Shown in pieces: positions 40,400 through 49,394 of a stretch of DNA of 64,000 nucleotides. Source of the stretch: a bacterium. GTDB taxonomy: Bacteria; Chloroflexota; Chloroflexia; Chloroflexales; Kallotenuaceae. The notes under the pieces were generated by a model. The model searched no databases, was not told the origin of the DNA, and saw only the letters and a program-made list of their open reading frames with translations. A program made the translations under genes and the position numbers. Positions within the stretch are counted from its first letter, which is position 1, and each line of letters starts with the position of its first letter. Location: contig JADDQF010000054.1 of the NCBI GenBank assembly GCA_016781505.1, positions 22,201 to 86,200 on the forward strand, given 5' to 3'.

Positions 40400-41185
40400 C
40401 TAGGAGCCGGCCACCACGGTTTTCTTGCGCGGCGCAAACAACGCCAACAGCAGGCCAAACTCATACAGCAAATACATCGGCACGGCGACAAGCGCTAAAT
40501 TCACGGGATCGGCGGTAGGCGTCACAATCGCCGCGATGATCGTGATAATCAGGATGGCGTAGCGGCGATATTTCGTTAGCGTTTTGCGCTCTACCGCTCC
40601 CAGCCAGATTAACGAGTACACCAGCACCGGCATCTCGAACAGCACGCCGTTCAGCAGCATCAAGCGTGTAAACAGTGACAAGAAAGATTCGACCGTGGGC
40701 TCGATGCGAAATCGTCCCGCCCCTTCCAACAGCAGAAAGTTAAGCGCCGCGGGAACGGTGATGTACCAGCCAAACACCAGACCGGCAAGAAAGCAGAGCA
40801 TAATAAACGGCAGCGCGGTGAAAATAATCTTACGCTCACGTGTCGTTAAGCCAGGCACGATAAACGCCAACAATTGGTAGATGATGACCGGCATCGCGAG
40901 GGAAATACCAATGCCTAACGCCACCTTAATCGCGTTGGTAAACACTTCGGCCGGCGCGACGGCTTGAAGTCCCGTCCCCGGTGGCGTTTGCTCATTTCTA
41001 ATGAACTCAATGAAACGGTATTGGTCGTAGCGTACCAGGATAAATCCGACGACAAGGCCAACGGCCAGCGCTAAAGATGCTTTGACCAGGCGATTGCGCA
41101 GCTCGATCAGATGCTCAAGCCACGACATCGCCGCGGGATCTTCGGGAGGCGCGACCGGCACGGGTGGTGTTTGGGTAGTTTGCAT
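40400..41185 (-). CDS. tatC: Sec-independent protein translocase TatC
   Basis: MSWLEHLIELRNRLVKASLALAVG, TPPGTGLQAVAPAEVFTNAIKVALGIGI. Confidence 0.94.
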   Translation of the reverse strand: MQTTQTPPVPVAPPEDPAAMSWLEHLIELRNRLVKASLALAVGLVVGFILVRYDQYRFIEFIRNEQTPPGTGLQAVAPAEVFTNAIKVALGIGISLAMPVIIYQLLAFIVPGLTTRERKIIFTALPFIMLCFLAGLVFGWYITVPAALNFLLLEGAGRFRIEPTVESFLSLFTRLMLLNGVLFEMPVLVYSLIWLGAVERKTLTKYRRYAILIITIIAAIVTPTADPVNLALVAVPMYLLYEFGLLLALFAPRKKTVVAGS

Positions 41186-41198
41186 GAAGTTCACTTCA

Positions 41199-41798
41199 TT
41201 ATTCGTAATGCCACGAGGTTTCGGCTGCCCGCCTGTCCGGTTCGTTGGACCCGGCGCCATTCGTGGCAACCGCCGGAACTGATTCGGCGGCGACTGCAGG
41301 TGCCGGATTGGCAGCCTCGTCGGCAACGCCATTGGTAGGCGCCACTGGTACCACCGGCGCGGCGCTATTCGCAGCCTGAGCCGGAATTTCTGCGCTGCGC
41401 GTTTCCGCAAGGACCGCAGCTTCGGGAGCGCGCGTTTCCGCCAGTGGCTTGTCGAGCAGATCGTCCTGCAACACATCGCGGCCCAACTGCTCAAGACTCA
41501 GCTTGGGCGCGTTTGCCAGCTGCTTAAGTTCGGGCGCGTCGGCGCCCAAGTCATCCAACAAGTTGCGGCTGAAATCGCGGACCTGCTGCCGTGGATCGAG
41601 CGCACGCAGCTCGCGGATGGATTGCTCGATATCGTCGAACTCGGGGCCTAGGTCGGCGCGGAGATTGGCGTACATGCGCCGCAGATCGCGCACAACGGTG
41701 CCCAGCTGATGCGCAAGGCCCGGCAATCGCTCCGGCCCGACGACCACCAGCGCAACGATCAAAATAAGCACGAGCTCAGAAAAGCCTATACCAAACAT
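41199..41798 (-). CDS. tatA: twin-arginine translocase TatA/TatB family subunit
   Basis: MFGIGFSELVLILIVALVVVGPERLPGLAHQLG. Confidence 0.9.
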   Translation of the reverse strand: MFGIGFSELVLILIVALVVVGPERLPGLAHQLGTVVRDLRRMYANLRADLGPEFDDIEQSIRELRALDPRQQVRDFSRNLLDDLGADAPELKQLANAPKLSLEQLGRDVLQDDLLDKPLAETRAPEAAVLAETRSAEIPAQAANSAAPVVPVAPTNGVADEAANPAPAVAAESVPAVATNGAGSNEPDRRAAETSWHYE

Positions 41799-41980
41799 AC
41801 CACCATGTTACCATATCCTATCCACACTCTGCCATATACGCCCAGACGCAGCCGCATGGATGCAGCCTCCAGCTTGGGGCAGCAGCGTAAGCCACTGGAC
41901 GCCGCCGGCGGAGCGGACAATTCGGTTGTTGCGCTCCCCTCGATCAAACCCAACCCACAGCACACTTTCCCGGTAGCACA

Positions 41981-42008
41981 AAAACGCCGCGCAGGAGCGC
42001 GGCGTTTT
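41981..42008 (-). terminator. rho-independent terminator after acpP (end of the fab operon)
   Basis: AAAACGCCGCGC-AGGA-GCGCGGCGTTTT; on the minus strand followed by a T run. Confidence 0.85.
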
Positions 42009-42027
42009 GGGTTAAGATCCTGAGCTT

Positions 42028-42264
42028 CTATTTTGCTCGATCCTGCAGATACTGCATGGCATCGCCGACCGTCACAATCTTTTCGGCATCCTCATCGGGA
42101 ATTTCGACGCCAAACTCTTCTTCCAAGGACATGATCAGCTCAACCAGGTCCAGCGAGTCGGCCTGCAAATCATCGGTAAACCGCGCTTCGGGTACGATCT
42201 TGTTGTCTTCGACGCCAAGCTGCTCCGAAATCAGTTTCCGCAAACGCTCTTCCATGTGGGGCAT
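42028..42264 (-). CDS. acpP: acyl carrier protein
   Basis: [41 protein letters not shown] (DSLDLVE phosphopantetheine site). Confidence 0.97.
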   Translation of the reverse strand: MPHMEERLRKLISEQLGVEDNKIVPEARFTDDLQADSLDLVELIMSLEEEFGVEIPDEDAEKIVTVGDAMQYLQDRAK

Positions 42265-42281
42265 CTCCTTGTTGGATTTGA

Positions 42282-42698
42282 TTAGGCCTGTCGCTGCGTG
42301 ACGACGGTGCCTAAGACACCATTGACAAAGCGACCTGAATTGTCGCCACCATAATGTTTGGCCAGCTCAACCGCTTCGTTGATCGCGGCTTTTGCCGGCG
42401 CGGGATCTTGATCGTTAAGCAGCAATTCCCAGATGGCGAGGCGCAAAATTGCCTTTTCGATGGCGGGCATCTGGTAGATTGGCCAGTTGGGCGCTGCTTG
42501 TTCGATCACGCCGTCCAGATATTCGCGTCGCTCCCATGCACCGCGCACGATTCGCCGCGCAAACTCGGCCGCATCTTCCGGCAGCGCCTCATCGTCCAGC
42601 CGACGCTCAATGGTGGCCTCGAGTGGATGATCCGTCACATCAAGCTCGTACAGCGATTGCATCGCTACTACCCGCGCGCGATGTCGGACGTTAGCCAC
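42282..42698 (-). CDS. nusB: transcription antitermination factor NusB
   Basis: [59 protein letters not shown] start. Confidence 0.92.
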   Translation of the reverse strand: MANVRHRARVVAMQSLYELDVTDHPLEATIERRLDDEALPEDAAEFARRIVRGAWERREYLDGVIEQAAPNWPIYQMPAIEKAILRLAIWELLLNDQDPAPAKAAINEAVELAKHYGGDNSGRFVNGVLGTVVTQRQA

Positions 42699-43032
42699 GC
42701 GCCGCCTCCACATCCTGGATGTACACATTTACCTCGCGTACATCCATACCTACCATGTTGCCGATCGCATGGGCAATCGCCGCTTGCACCTGCTGCCCCA
42801 AGTCAAGCAGCTGGGCATCACTTTGCGCCACAAGATACACATCCGCGCTGACGCCGCCACCAACACGTACCAGCACGCCATCGCGCGTATGACTCCCGGT
42901 CAGCAGCTGGCCAACCCGTGATGGCGGAACAGCTCCCATCCGCACCACACCTTGCACATCTTGTGCCGTGCGGCTGATAATCCCAATCAATGCGATGGGC
43001 GACATTGTGACGGTTCCGTTTGGTCCTGGCAT
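42691..43032 (-). CDS. Asp23/Gls24 family protein
   Basis: [24 protein letters not shown]...[24 protein letters not shown]. Confidence 0.88.
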   Translation of the reverse strand: MPGPNGTVTMSPIALIGIISRTAQDVQGVVRMGAVPPSRVGQLLTGSHTRDGVLVRVGGGVSADVYLVAQSDAQLLDLGQQVQAAIAHAIGNMVGMDVREVNVYIQDVEAARG

Positions 43033-43102
43033 AACGTTGTTCCAGCTCGGAGGCGCAGGCTATGATCGGATCGGCATAAGCCCGCGCCTGGTTGCCCATG
43101 GG

Positions 43103-44455
43103 TTATTGTTTTTGGCGTTCGATAAATTCATTCAGGTAGCGCGTCGAAACATCACCCCGCCGATAGTTCGCATCTTCAAGCAATGCCTGCTGAAACGGGA
43201 TCGTCGTCTTCACTCCCGTGATGATACACTCGTCCAGCGCTCGCTGCATCCGCGTGATCGCTTCAGCCCGGTCGGCGCCCCACACAATGATCTTGGCCAG
43301 CAGTGAGTCATAGTTGGGCGGCACAACATAGCTGGAGTACAGATGTGAGTCGATGCGCACTCCTGGCCCGCCCGGCGGCAAGAATAAATCGACCTCGCCA
43401 GCCTGAGGCATGAAATCCCGCGCTGGATCTTCGGCGTTGACACGACACTCTATCGCATGCCCGGTCATTCTAACGTCAGCCTGCTGGAGTGTCAAACGTT
43501 CTCCGGCTGCGACGCGCAGCTGCCATTTGACCAGATCCAGCCCCGTCACCCATTCCGTGACCGGATGCTCAACCTGAATCCGGGTATTCATCTCGATGAA
43601 GTAATAGTTGCCCTGGGGATCCATCAAAAATTCCATGGTGCCCACACCGGTATAGTTGATGGTTTTGGCACCGGCTACGGCGGCAGCGCCCATCCGCTCC
43701 CGCAGCTCCGCGTCGACGACCGTCGAGGGCGCCTCTTCCAGCAGCTTTTGATGCCGACGCTGAATAGAGCACTCGCGCTCGCCCAGATGAATCACATTGC
43801 CATAGTTGTCGCCGAGCACCTGGATCTCAATATGCCGCGCAACCGGCAAAAACTTTTCCATGTACAAAGCGCCGCTGCCAAAGGCAGCCTCGGCTTCGGC
43901 CTTGGCCGTGGCAAATGCACGCGGCAGCTCGGCCTCGTCGGGCACAATGCGCATCCCGCGGCCACCCCCGCCCGCGGCCGCTTTCAGCAGCACCGGATAG
44001 CCCATGCCTGCGGCAAGCTCACGCGCTTCGTCCACCGTGTTGATCGTCTGCTCCGAGCCGGGCATGACCGGCAAGCCGGCATCTCGCATCGCCGCCCGCG
44101 CCGCAGCTTTGTCGCCCATGATCGCGATCACATCCGGCTCGGGCCCGATGTACGTCAGCCCGCACTGCTTGATGATCTCGGCAAAATACGGGTTTTCTGA
44201 AAGGAAGCCATAGCCCGGATGGACGGCATCGCAGCCGGAGATCAAGGCCGCACTGATCAACGACGGCGCATGAAGATAGCTCTTTGCCGCCGGCGGCGGA
44301 CCGATACACACCGCCTCGTCCGACAACCGCACCGCCAAAGAATCGCGGTCGGCCTCCGAATACGCAACCACCGTCTGCAGGCCAAGCTCATGGCAGGCCC
44401 GCACGATTCGCACGGCAATCTCGCCGCGATTTGCGATTAAAACTTTTTCAAGCAT
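43103..44455 (-). CDS. accC: acetyl-CoA carboxylase biotin carboxylase subunit
   Basis: EKVLIANRGEIAVRIVRACHELG, KAAAGGGGRGMR, FIEMNTRIQVEHPVTEWVTGLDLV. Confidence 0.96.
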   Translation of the reverse strand: MLEKVLIANRGEIAVRIVRACHELGLQTVVAYSEADRDSLAVRLSDEAVCIGPPPAAKSYLHAPSLISAALISGCDAVHPGYGFLSENPYFAEIIKQCGLTYIGPEPDVIAIMGDKAAARAAMRDAGLPVMPGSEQTINTVDEARELAAGMGYPVLLKAAAGGGGRGMRIVPDEAELPRAFATAKAEAEAAFGSGALYMEKFLPVARHIEIQVLGDNYGNVIHLGERECSIQRRHQKLLEEAPSTVVDAELRERMGAAAVAGAKTINYTGVGTMEFLMDPQGNYYFIEMNTRIQVEHPVTEWVTGLDLVKWQLRVAAGERLTLQQADVRMTGHAIECRVNAEDPARDFMPQAGEVDLFLPPGGPGVRIDSHLYSSYVVPPNYDSLLAKIIVWGADRAEAITRMQRALDECIITGVKTTIPFQQALLEDANYRRGDVSTRYLNEFIERQKQ

Positions 44456-44552
44456 ATGTTCCAGGCATCAGGCATCAGGCATCGGGCATCAGGTACTCGT
44501 TCTTGCAGTAAAGGGCAGAACTGAAACCTGAAGCCTATAACCTGAAGCCTTG
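44456..44552. repeat. intergenic heptad-repeat element A (GGCATCA units with inverted CCTGAAGCCT arms)
   Basis: CCAGGCATCAGGCATCAGGCATCGGGCATCAGGTACTCG...CTGAAACCTGAAGCCTATAACCTGAAGCCTTGTTA. Confidence 0.7.
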
Positions 44553-45305
44553 TTAGTACATTGTCATGCCGCCGTCGACGGCCAGGGTTTGACCGCTGAT
44601 ATACGCGGCCGCGTCGGAGCACAGGAACAACACCGCGCCGGCTACATCGTCGGGCTGGCCCAGCCGACCGGCCGGGATCGAGCTCAGGACCGTGGTCTTG
44701 ATCTCGTCGGACAATACATTGGTGATGTCGGTCTCGATGTACCCAGGCGCGACCGCATTGGCCGTTATGCCCCGCGAGGCCATCTCGCGGGCAACCGATT
44801 TGGTGAAGCCGATCAAGCCGGCTTTGGCCGCGGCATAGTTGGCCTGGCCCGCATTGCCGGTAAGGCCGACCACCGAGGTAATGTTGATGATCCGCCCGCC
44901 GCGCGCCTTCATCATCGGCCGCAAAACAGCTTTAGTCAGCAGATACACGCCACGCAGATTGGTCGATATGACCGCATCCCACTCATCATCTTTCATGCGC
45001 AGCAGAAGATTGTCACGGGTGATGCCGGCATTGTTGACCAAAATATCAACCCGCCCATAGGTATCCAGCGTGGTCTTAAGCAGGCGCTCAACATCCGCTG
45101 CCTGCGCGACATCGCCCTGCACGGCGAGGGCTGTACCGCCCGCGCCTTGGATAGCCGTCACCACCTCGTCGGCCGCCTGCTGTTGCCCGCGATAGTTGAC
45201 CACCACCTGGGCGCCGTTGCGGCCGAGAGCCAGCGCGATGGCGCGGCCGATGCCACGGGAAGCCCCCGTCACCAGTGCAACTTTGTTCGACAAATCAATC
45301 TGCAT
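44553..45305 (-). CDS. fabG: 3-oxoacyl-ACP reductase FabG
   Basis: [45 protein letters not shown] with intact Ser/Tyr/Lys. Confidence 0.93.
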   Translation of the reverse strand: MQIDLSNKVALVTGASRGIGRAIALALGRNGAQVVVNYRGQQQAADEVVTAIQGAGGTALAVQGDVAQAADVERLLKTTLDTYGRVDILVNNAGITRDNLLLRMKDDEWDAVISTNLRGVYLLTKAVLRPMMKARGGRIINITSVVGLTGNAGQANYAAAKAGLIGFTKSVAREMASRGITANAVAPGYIETDITNVLSDEIKTTVLSSIPAGRLGQPDDVAGAVLFLCSDAAAYISGQTLAVDGGMTMY

Positions 45306-45360
45306 AAAAAAACAGCTGCTCCTTTGGTTGGAAGGATTCGACGCTCACGGTTTTTGCGGC

Positions 45361-45864
45361 CTATGGCTCGTCATTTTGCGTAGGCGGGCCGCTGGGACCG
45401 GGCGTTTCCCGGCCGTAGCTGCGGGCAACATTGGCCGGACCGAGCGCCTTTTTGATCGCGTCGCGACCTTGCTTGAGCTCAAAGACGATTTTGCGCCGTC
45501 TGGCCCAGCTTTGCATCGTTTTGGGCAAGCGTGCGGTCCAATGCTTGGATTTCGCGCCATGTGGATCAAGCTTGCGCTGCACCGGCAGCTGCTTCTTCTT
45601 CCCTGCGGTCTCAACCACCTCCAAATTGGGCTGGTCGAGCACTTTGATCGCTTCGTCGAGCTCCTGCAACGACGCGAACGTAAAGGGAAAGCGATCCACA
45701 GTGATCACAAAGGTCGGGTACCCTTTACCCGGCAGCGGCAGCGGACGCGGCGGCTGGTACACGATGGGCGCGCCCTCTTCGCCACCACCCGAGCTGCGAT
45801 GCACCCACGGCGTCATCGGCGACATCACAAAATCCCGATTGTATTGAATTTTCCACTCTGCCAT
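45361..45864 (-). CDS. hypothetical protein inside the fab operon
   Basis: 167-aa ORF colinear with flanking fab genes; no recognised family. Confidence 0.55.
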   Translation of the reverse strand: MAEWKIQYNRDFVMSPMTPWVHRSSGGGEEGAPIVYQPPRPLPLPGKGYPTFVITVDRFPFTFASLQELDEAIKVLDQPNLEVVETAGKKKQLPVQRKLDPHGAKSKHWTARLPKTMQSWARRRKIVFELKQGRDAIKKALGPANVARSYGRETPGPSGPPTQNDEP

Positions 45865-45946
45865 ACTTAAAGCATCCCTGGCAATGCGCCACGCTTATCA
45901 CTGGCTCGTACATATACCTGGCTCATTGGGTCCTGTTTTCCATCCA

Positions 45947-46693
45947 TCAGGTCATCGTCCAGCCGCCATCGACCGCCAACGTTTGGCCGGTGATAAAGGA
46001 TGCCCCGGGCGACGCCAAAAACGTGATCGCGTAGGCCACCTCTTCGGGCATGCCCACCCGCCGCTGAGCCGCAATCTGCAGCCCCATGTGGTGCAGCTCC
46101 GGCGGCTGCTGCGCGAGCTGATCGGTCTGCACCAGCCCGGGCGCGACGGCATTCACGGTGATGTTCCACGGCGCAACTTCCCGCGCCAACGAGCGCGTCA
46201 ACCCCAAGATACCACCAGCCGCCGCGGCGTAATTAGCCTGGGCGATGCTGCCAGCCTTGCCTTGCAGGCCGCCCACGTTGACGATCCGGCCATAGCGAGC
46301 TTTCAGCATCGGCTTGAGCGCCGCCTTGCACGCGTAGTACACACTGGTCAGGTCGGCCTCGAGCACCGCGCGCCAGGCGCCGAGCTCCATCTCATGCACG
46401 GGAGCGTTGGCCAGCATCGCCGCATTGTTGATCAACACGTCCAGCTTATCCCAGCGTGTGATCGCTTCGGCAATCAGTTCTGCCACCTGCTGCTTGTCGC
46501 GCACATCGGTCTGCCGCGCGCAGACCTGCCCCGGCAACCCCCGGCACGTCGCGACCAACGCCTCCGCCGCATCCACCCGCTCCCGGTAGCAAAAGAGCAC
46601 ACGCGCACCCCGCTCAGCCAGCATGCGCACCGTCGCAGCGCCAATGCCACGCGAACCGCCGGTGACAATCACGACTTGATCAGCAAAGTTCAT
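45947..46693 (-). CDS. SDR family protein, FabG paralogue lacking catalytic Ser and Lys
   Basis: [14 protein letters not shown] retained; [26 protein letters not shown] where FabG has NxxSxxG and YxxxK. Confidence 0.85.
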   Translation of the reverse strand: MNFADQVVIVTGGSRGIGAATVRMLAERGARVLFCYRERVDAAEALVATCRGLPGQVCARQTDVRDKQQVAELIAEAITRWDKLDVLINNAAMLANAPVHEMELGAWRAVLEADLTSVYYACKAALKPMLKARYGRIVNVGGLQGKAGSIAQANYAAAAGGILGLTRSLAREVAPWNITVNAVAPGLVQTDQLAQQPPELHHMGLQIAAQRRVGMPEEVAYAITFLASPGASFITGQTLAVDGGWTMT

Positions 46694-46784
46694 GTTATCC
46701 AGGCTTCAGGTTACAGGTGTCAGGCTTCAGTTGAACCAGCTAGTACTCGATGCTGAAACCTACTGCTTGATGCCTGTCGCCTCG
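46694..46784. repeat. intergenic heptad-repeat element B
   Basis: CCAGGCTTCAGGTTACAGGTGTCAGGCTTCAG...GTACTCGATGCTGAAACCTACTGCTTGATGCCTG; same layout as element A. Confidence 0.65.
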
Positions 46785-47546
46785 TTATGGCATCACCCAG
46801 CCGCCGTCAACTACGAGCGTATGCCCATTAATATACGATGCTTCGGGTAACGCCAAAAAGCGGACCGCAGAAGCAACTTCTTCCGGACTGCCAAACCGCC
46901 CGACAGGAATGGCTTGGAGCGCCCACGCCAAATGCCGCCTCGGCACAACCCCGATCATGTCGGTCTCGATATAGCCCGGCGCCACGGCATTGACCGTGAT
47001 CCCACTCGGCGCGAGCTCACGCGCCAAATCCTTGGTCAGAGCGATCAACCCCGCCTTGGCGGCCGCGTAGTTGACTTGCCCGACATTGCCGGCTACGCCT
47101 GCGAGCGAAGCCACATTCACGATACGTCCATAGCCCTGCTGCTGCATGGCGGGCAGTACGGCTTGAACACACACAAACGCCGACGTCAGATCGATCTCCA
47201 GCACACTGTGCCATTGGTCATCCCGCATGCGGGCAAAGGGTGCGTCACGGGTCACACCGGCATTGTTGATCAAAATATCAACACGCTGCCAGCGCTGCAG
47301 CGTTGCCGCGATCATCGTCCCGACATCGGCGGGCACACACACGTCCGCCCCATACGGCATCGCCCTGCCACCACGCCCATTGATCAGCCCGCTCACTTCG
47401 GCGGCGCCGGTCTTGTTGTGCTGGTAGTTCACCACCACGCGGGCGCCGGCCTCGCTTAACGCCAGCGCAATCGCCCGGCCAATCCCACGCGAACCACCCG
47501 TCACAACGGCCACTTGACCGTCAAGCGGCAGACCGAGCAGTGTCAT
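46785..47546 (-). CDS. fabG: 3-oxoacyl-ACP reductase FabG (third SDR copy)
   Basis: [45 protein letters not shown] with intact Ser/Tyr/Lys. Confidence 0.92.
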   Translation of the reverse strand: MTLLGLPLDGQVAVVTGGSRGIGRAIALALSEAGARVVVNYQHNKTGAAEVSGLINGRGGRAMPYGADVCVPADVGTMIAATLQRWQRVDILINNAGVTRDAPFARMRDDQWHSVLEIDLTSAFVCVQAVLPAMQQQGYGRIVNVASLAGVAGNVGQVNYAAAKAGLIALTKDLARELAPSGITVNAVAPGYIETDMIGVVPRRHLAWALQAIPVGRFGSPEEVASAVRFLALPEASYINGHTLVVDGGWVMP

Positions 47547-48484
47547 GCCGGCTTTGCCCGCGCGATCCAGTGGTCGACCGACGCGCCGTCGTTGACGTTG
47601 AACAGCTCAACACCAGGCGCAATTCGCTTAACCAACCCGGTCAGCACCGTACCTGGGCCAATCTCGACGATCTCCTTAACTCCGTCGGCCACCATCCGCT
47701 CAACCGACCCAATCCACCGCACCGGCGCCGTGACCTGCGCCACCAGCTCGGCCCGAATGGCGGCTGGTTCCAACAGCGGCAGCGCCGTTACATTCGAGAT
47801 CACCGGCAGGCGCGGCGGTTCGATGCGCTCAATCTGGTTGACGGCCTCCGTCAAACCGCTGGCTGCCTCGGCCATCAGCGGCGAGTGGAATGCGGCCGAA
47901 ACATTGAGCGCGAGCGCCCGCTTGGCACCCCGCTCCTTCGCCAGCGCCATCGCCCGCTCCACACCAGCCCGCGCACCGCTGATAACCAGCTGGCCGGGCG
48001 AATTTTCGTTGGCCACGACCACCACGCCTGCTGCGCTGGCCTCGTCGCAGATCGCCTGGAGTGCTGCCAGCTCCACGCCCATAATCGCCGCCATGGTGCC
48101 GTTGGCTGCCGCGGACATCAGCTCACCCCGACGCCGCACCAAGCGCAGGGCATCCGCAAGCCTAAGCGCACCCGCTGCAACCAGCGCGCTATACTCACCC
48201 AGGGAATGACCGGCCATGTAGGCCGGCAAGGGCAAATCTCCGCCGGCCTGCTCCTGCGCGGCCCGCAGCAGGGCAATGCTGGTCGTCAACAAGGCCGGCT
48301 GAGCGTTTTCGGTCGCGGTCAAAGTGTCGGCCGGGCCGTTGAAGCAGAGCTCCCGCAGCCCAAAGCCAAGCACCTCGTCGGCTTCCGTAAACACTGCCCG
48401 CGCGGCTGCCGAACACGCATACACATCGCTGCCCATGCCGACAGTTTGCGATCCTTGGCCTGGAAAGAGCCATGCCGCCGTCAT
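47543..48484 (-). CDS. fabD: malonyl-CoA:ACP malonyltransferase
   Basis: [41 protein letters not shown]. Confidence 0.95.
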   Translation of the reverse strand: MTAAWLFPGQGSQTVGMGSDVYACSAAARAVFTEADEVLGFGLRELCFNGPADTLTATENAQPALLTTSIALLRAAQEQAGGDLPLPAYMAGHSLGEYSALVAAGALRLADALRLVRRRGELMSAAANGTMAAIMGVELAALQAICDEASAAGVVVVANENSPGQLVISGARAGVERAMALAKERGAKRALALNVSAAFHSPLMAEAASGLTEAVNQIERIEPPRLPVISNVTALPLLEPAAIRAELVAQVTAPVRWIGSVERMVADGVKEIVEIGPGTVLTGLVKRIAPGVELFNVNDGASVDHWIARAKPA

Positions 48485-48506
48485 ACCCTGCTCCTCATGT
48501 TTTTGG

Positions 48507-49391
48507 TTATGGCTCGGCCACAACGCCGAATGCTTCATTATGGCGAGTTACCCGCTTAAATCCAGCCTCTTTCAGTCTGCGGATAATGCCGGGTACCAGG
48601 CTGCGGTTGGACGCGCTTTCCAGGTCGCCGATGTAGTGAAACAAGCGCCCGTTTGGTTTTAACACGCGATACAGCTGCTTGTAAAACGCTCCGGAGTACA
48701 GCTCGCCGGCCATACTGAACATCGGCGGATCATGGATGATGCGGGCAAACGAGCGATCCGCGAACGTTGGAACTTCCGCGTAGGCATCGCCCACAACCTG
48801 CTTGATCTTGGGATCGGTAAAGAGCGCGCGGGACCATGGATTCAGCCGCGCCACTTCCAAACCGGCCGGGTCGAGCTCGATCGTGACCACTTCGGTCGCC
48901 GTCTTGGCCGCCTCAATCGCGGTGTAGCCCAGACCCGTGGCCGTATCCAACACGCGGCCACGCAGCGGCGCGATTGTTTTGATCTTGCGCAGGGTGTCCT
49001 CGAGGGGATTAACGCCTTTAATGCGGTGCATGGTAATGCCCGAAACCAACATCGTCGGGGCGCTCAGCGTCGGAAAGAGCGTGCGCATCCAATGGGTCTG
49101 CTCCGAGAAAAAGGCAATGTCGTCGATCTCACCATCGCGCAGCGTCCAGCATTTGTTTTCCTCGTCCGCAATCGCTGCGGCATCATCCCAGCACAGCAGC
49201 TCGTCGTTTGGAAAGCGAACCCCTTGCGCCGTAAGCTCGACCGTCACCATGCTCAGCCCCAAGTCGGGGGAGCAGAGCGCTGTCGCAGCGCCAGCCTTGT
49301 GCGCTTGCAGCAGCGGCGCTATCTGCACATGCGACACCACAATCGGCAAAGGGTAGTCCCTGTCGTTTTGGCTGGTCGGGCCATGATCCAT
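48507..49391 (-). CDS. class I SAM-dependent methyltransferase, COG2521-like (archaeal-type)
   Basis: MHRIKGVNPLEDTLRKI, GRVLDTATGLGYTAIEA, LNPWSRAL, IIHDPPMFSMAGELYSGAFYKQLYRVLKPNGRLFHYIG. Confidence 0.8.
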   Translation of the reverse strand: MDHGPTSQNDRDYPLPIVVSHVQIAPLLQAHKAGAATALCSPDLGLSMVTVELTAQGVRFPNDELLCWDDAAAIADEENKCWTLRDGEIDDIAFFSEQTHWMRTLFPTLSAPTMLVSGITMHRIKGVNPLEDTLRKIKTIAPLRGRVLDTATGLGYTAIEAAKTATEVVTIELDPAGLEVARLNPWSRALFTDPKIKQVVGDAYAEVPTFADRSFARIIHDPPMFSMAGELYSGAFYKQLYRVLKPNGRLFHYIGDLESASNRSLVPGIIRRLKEAGFKRVTRHNEAFGVVAEP

Positions 49392-49394
49392 GGG

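Noticed and set aside
44456-44552. Possible CRISPR array
   Set aside because: Repeat units are 7 nt without spacers of uniform size; this is a degenerate heptad tract, not CRISPR.
47540-48559. 339-aa plus-strand ORF
   Set aside because: Exact antisense shadow of fabD.
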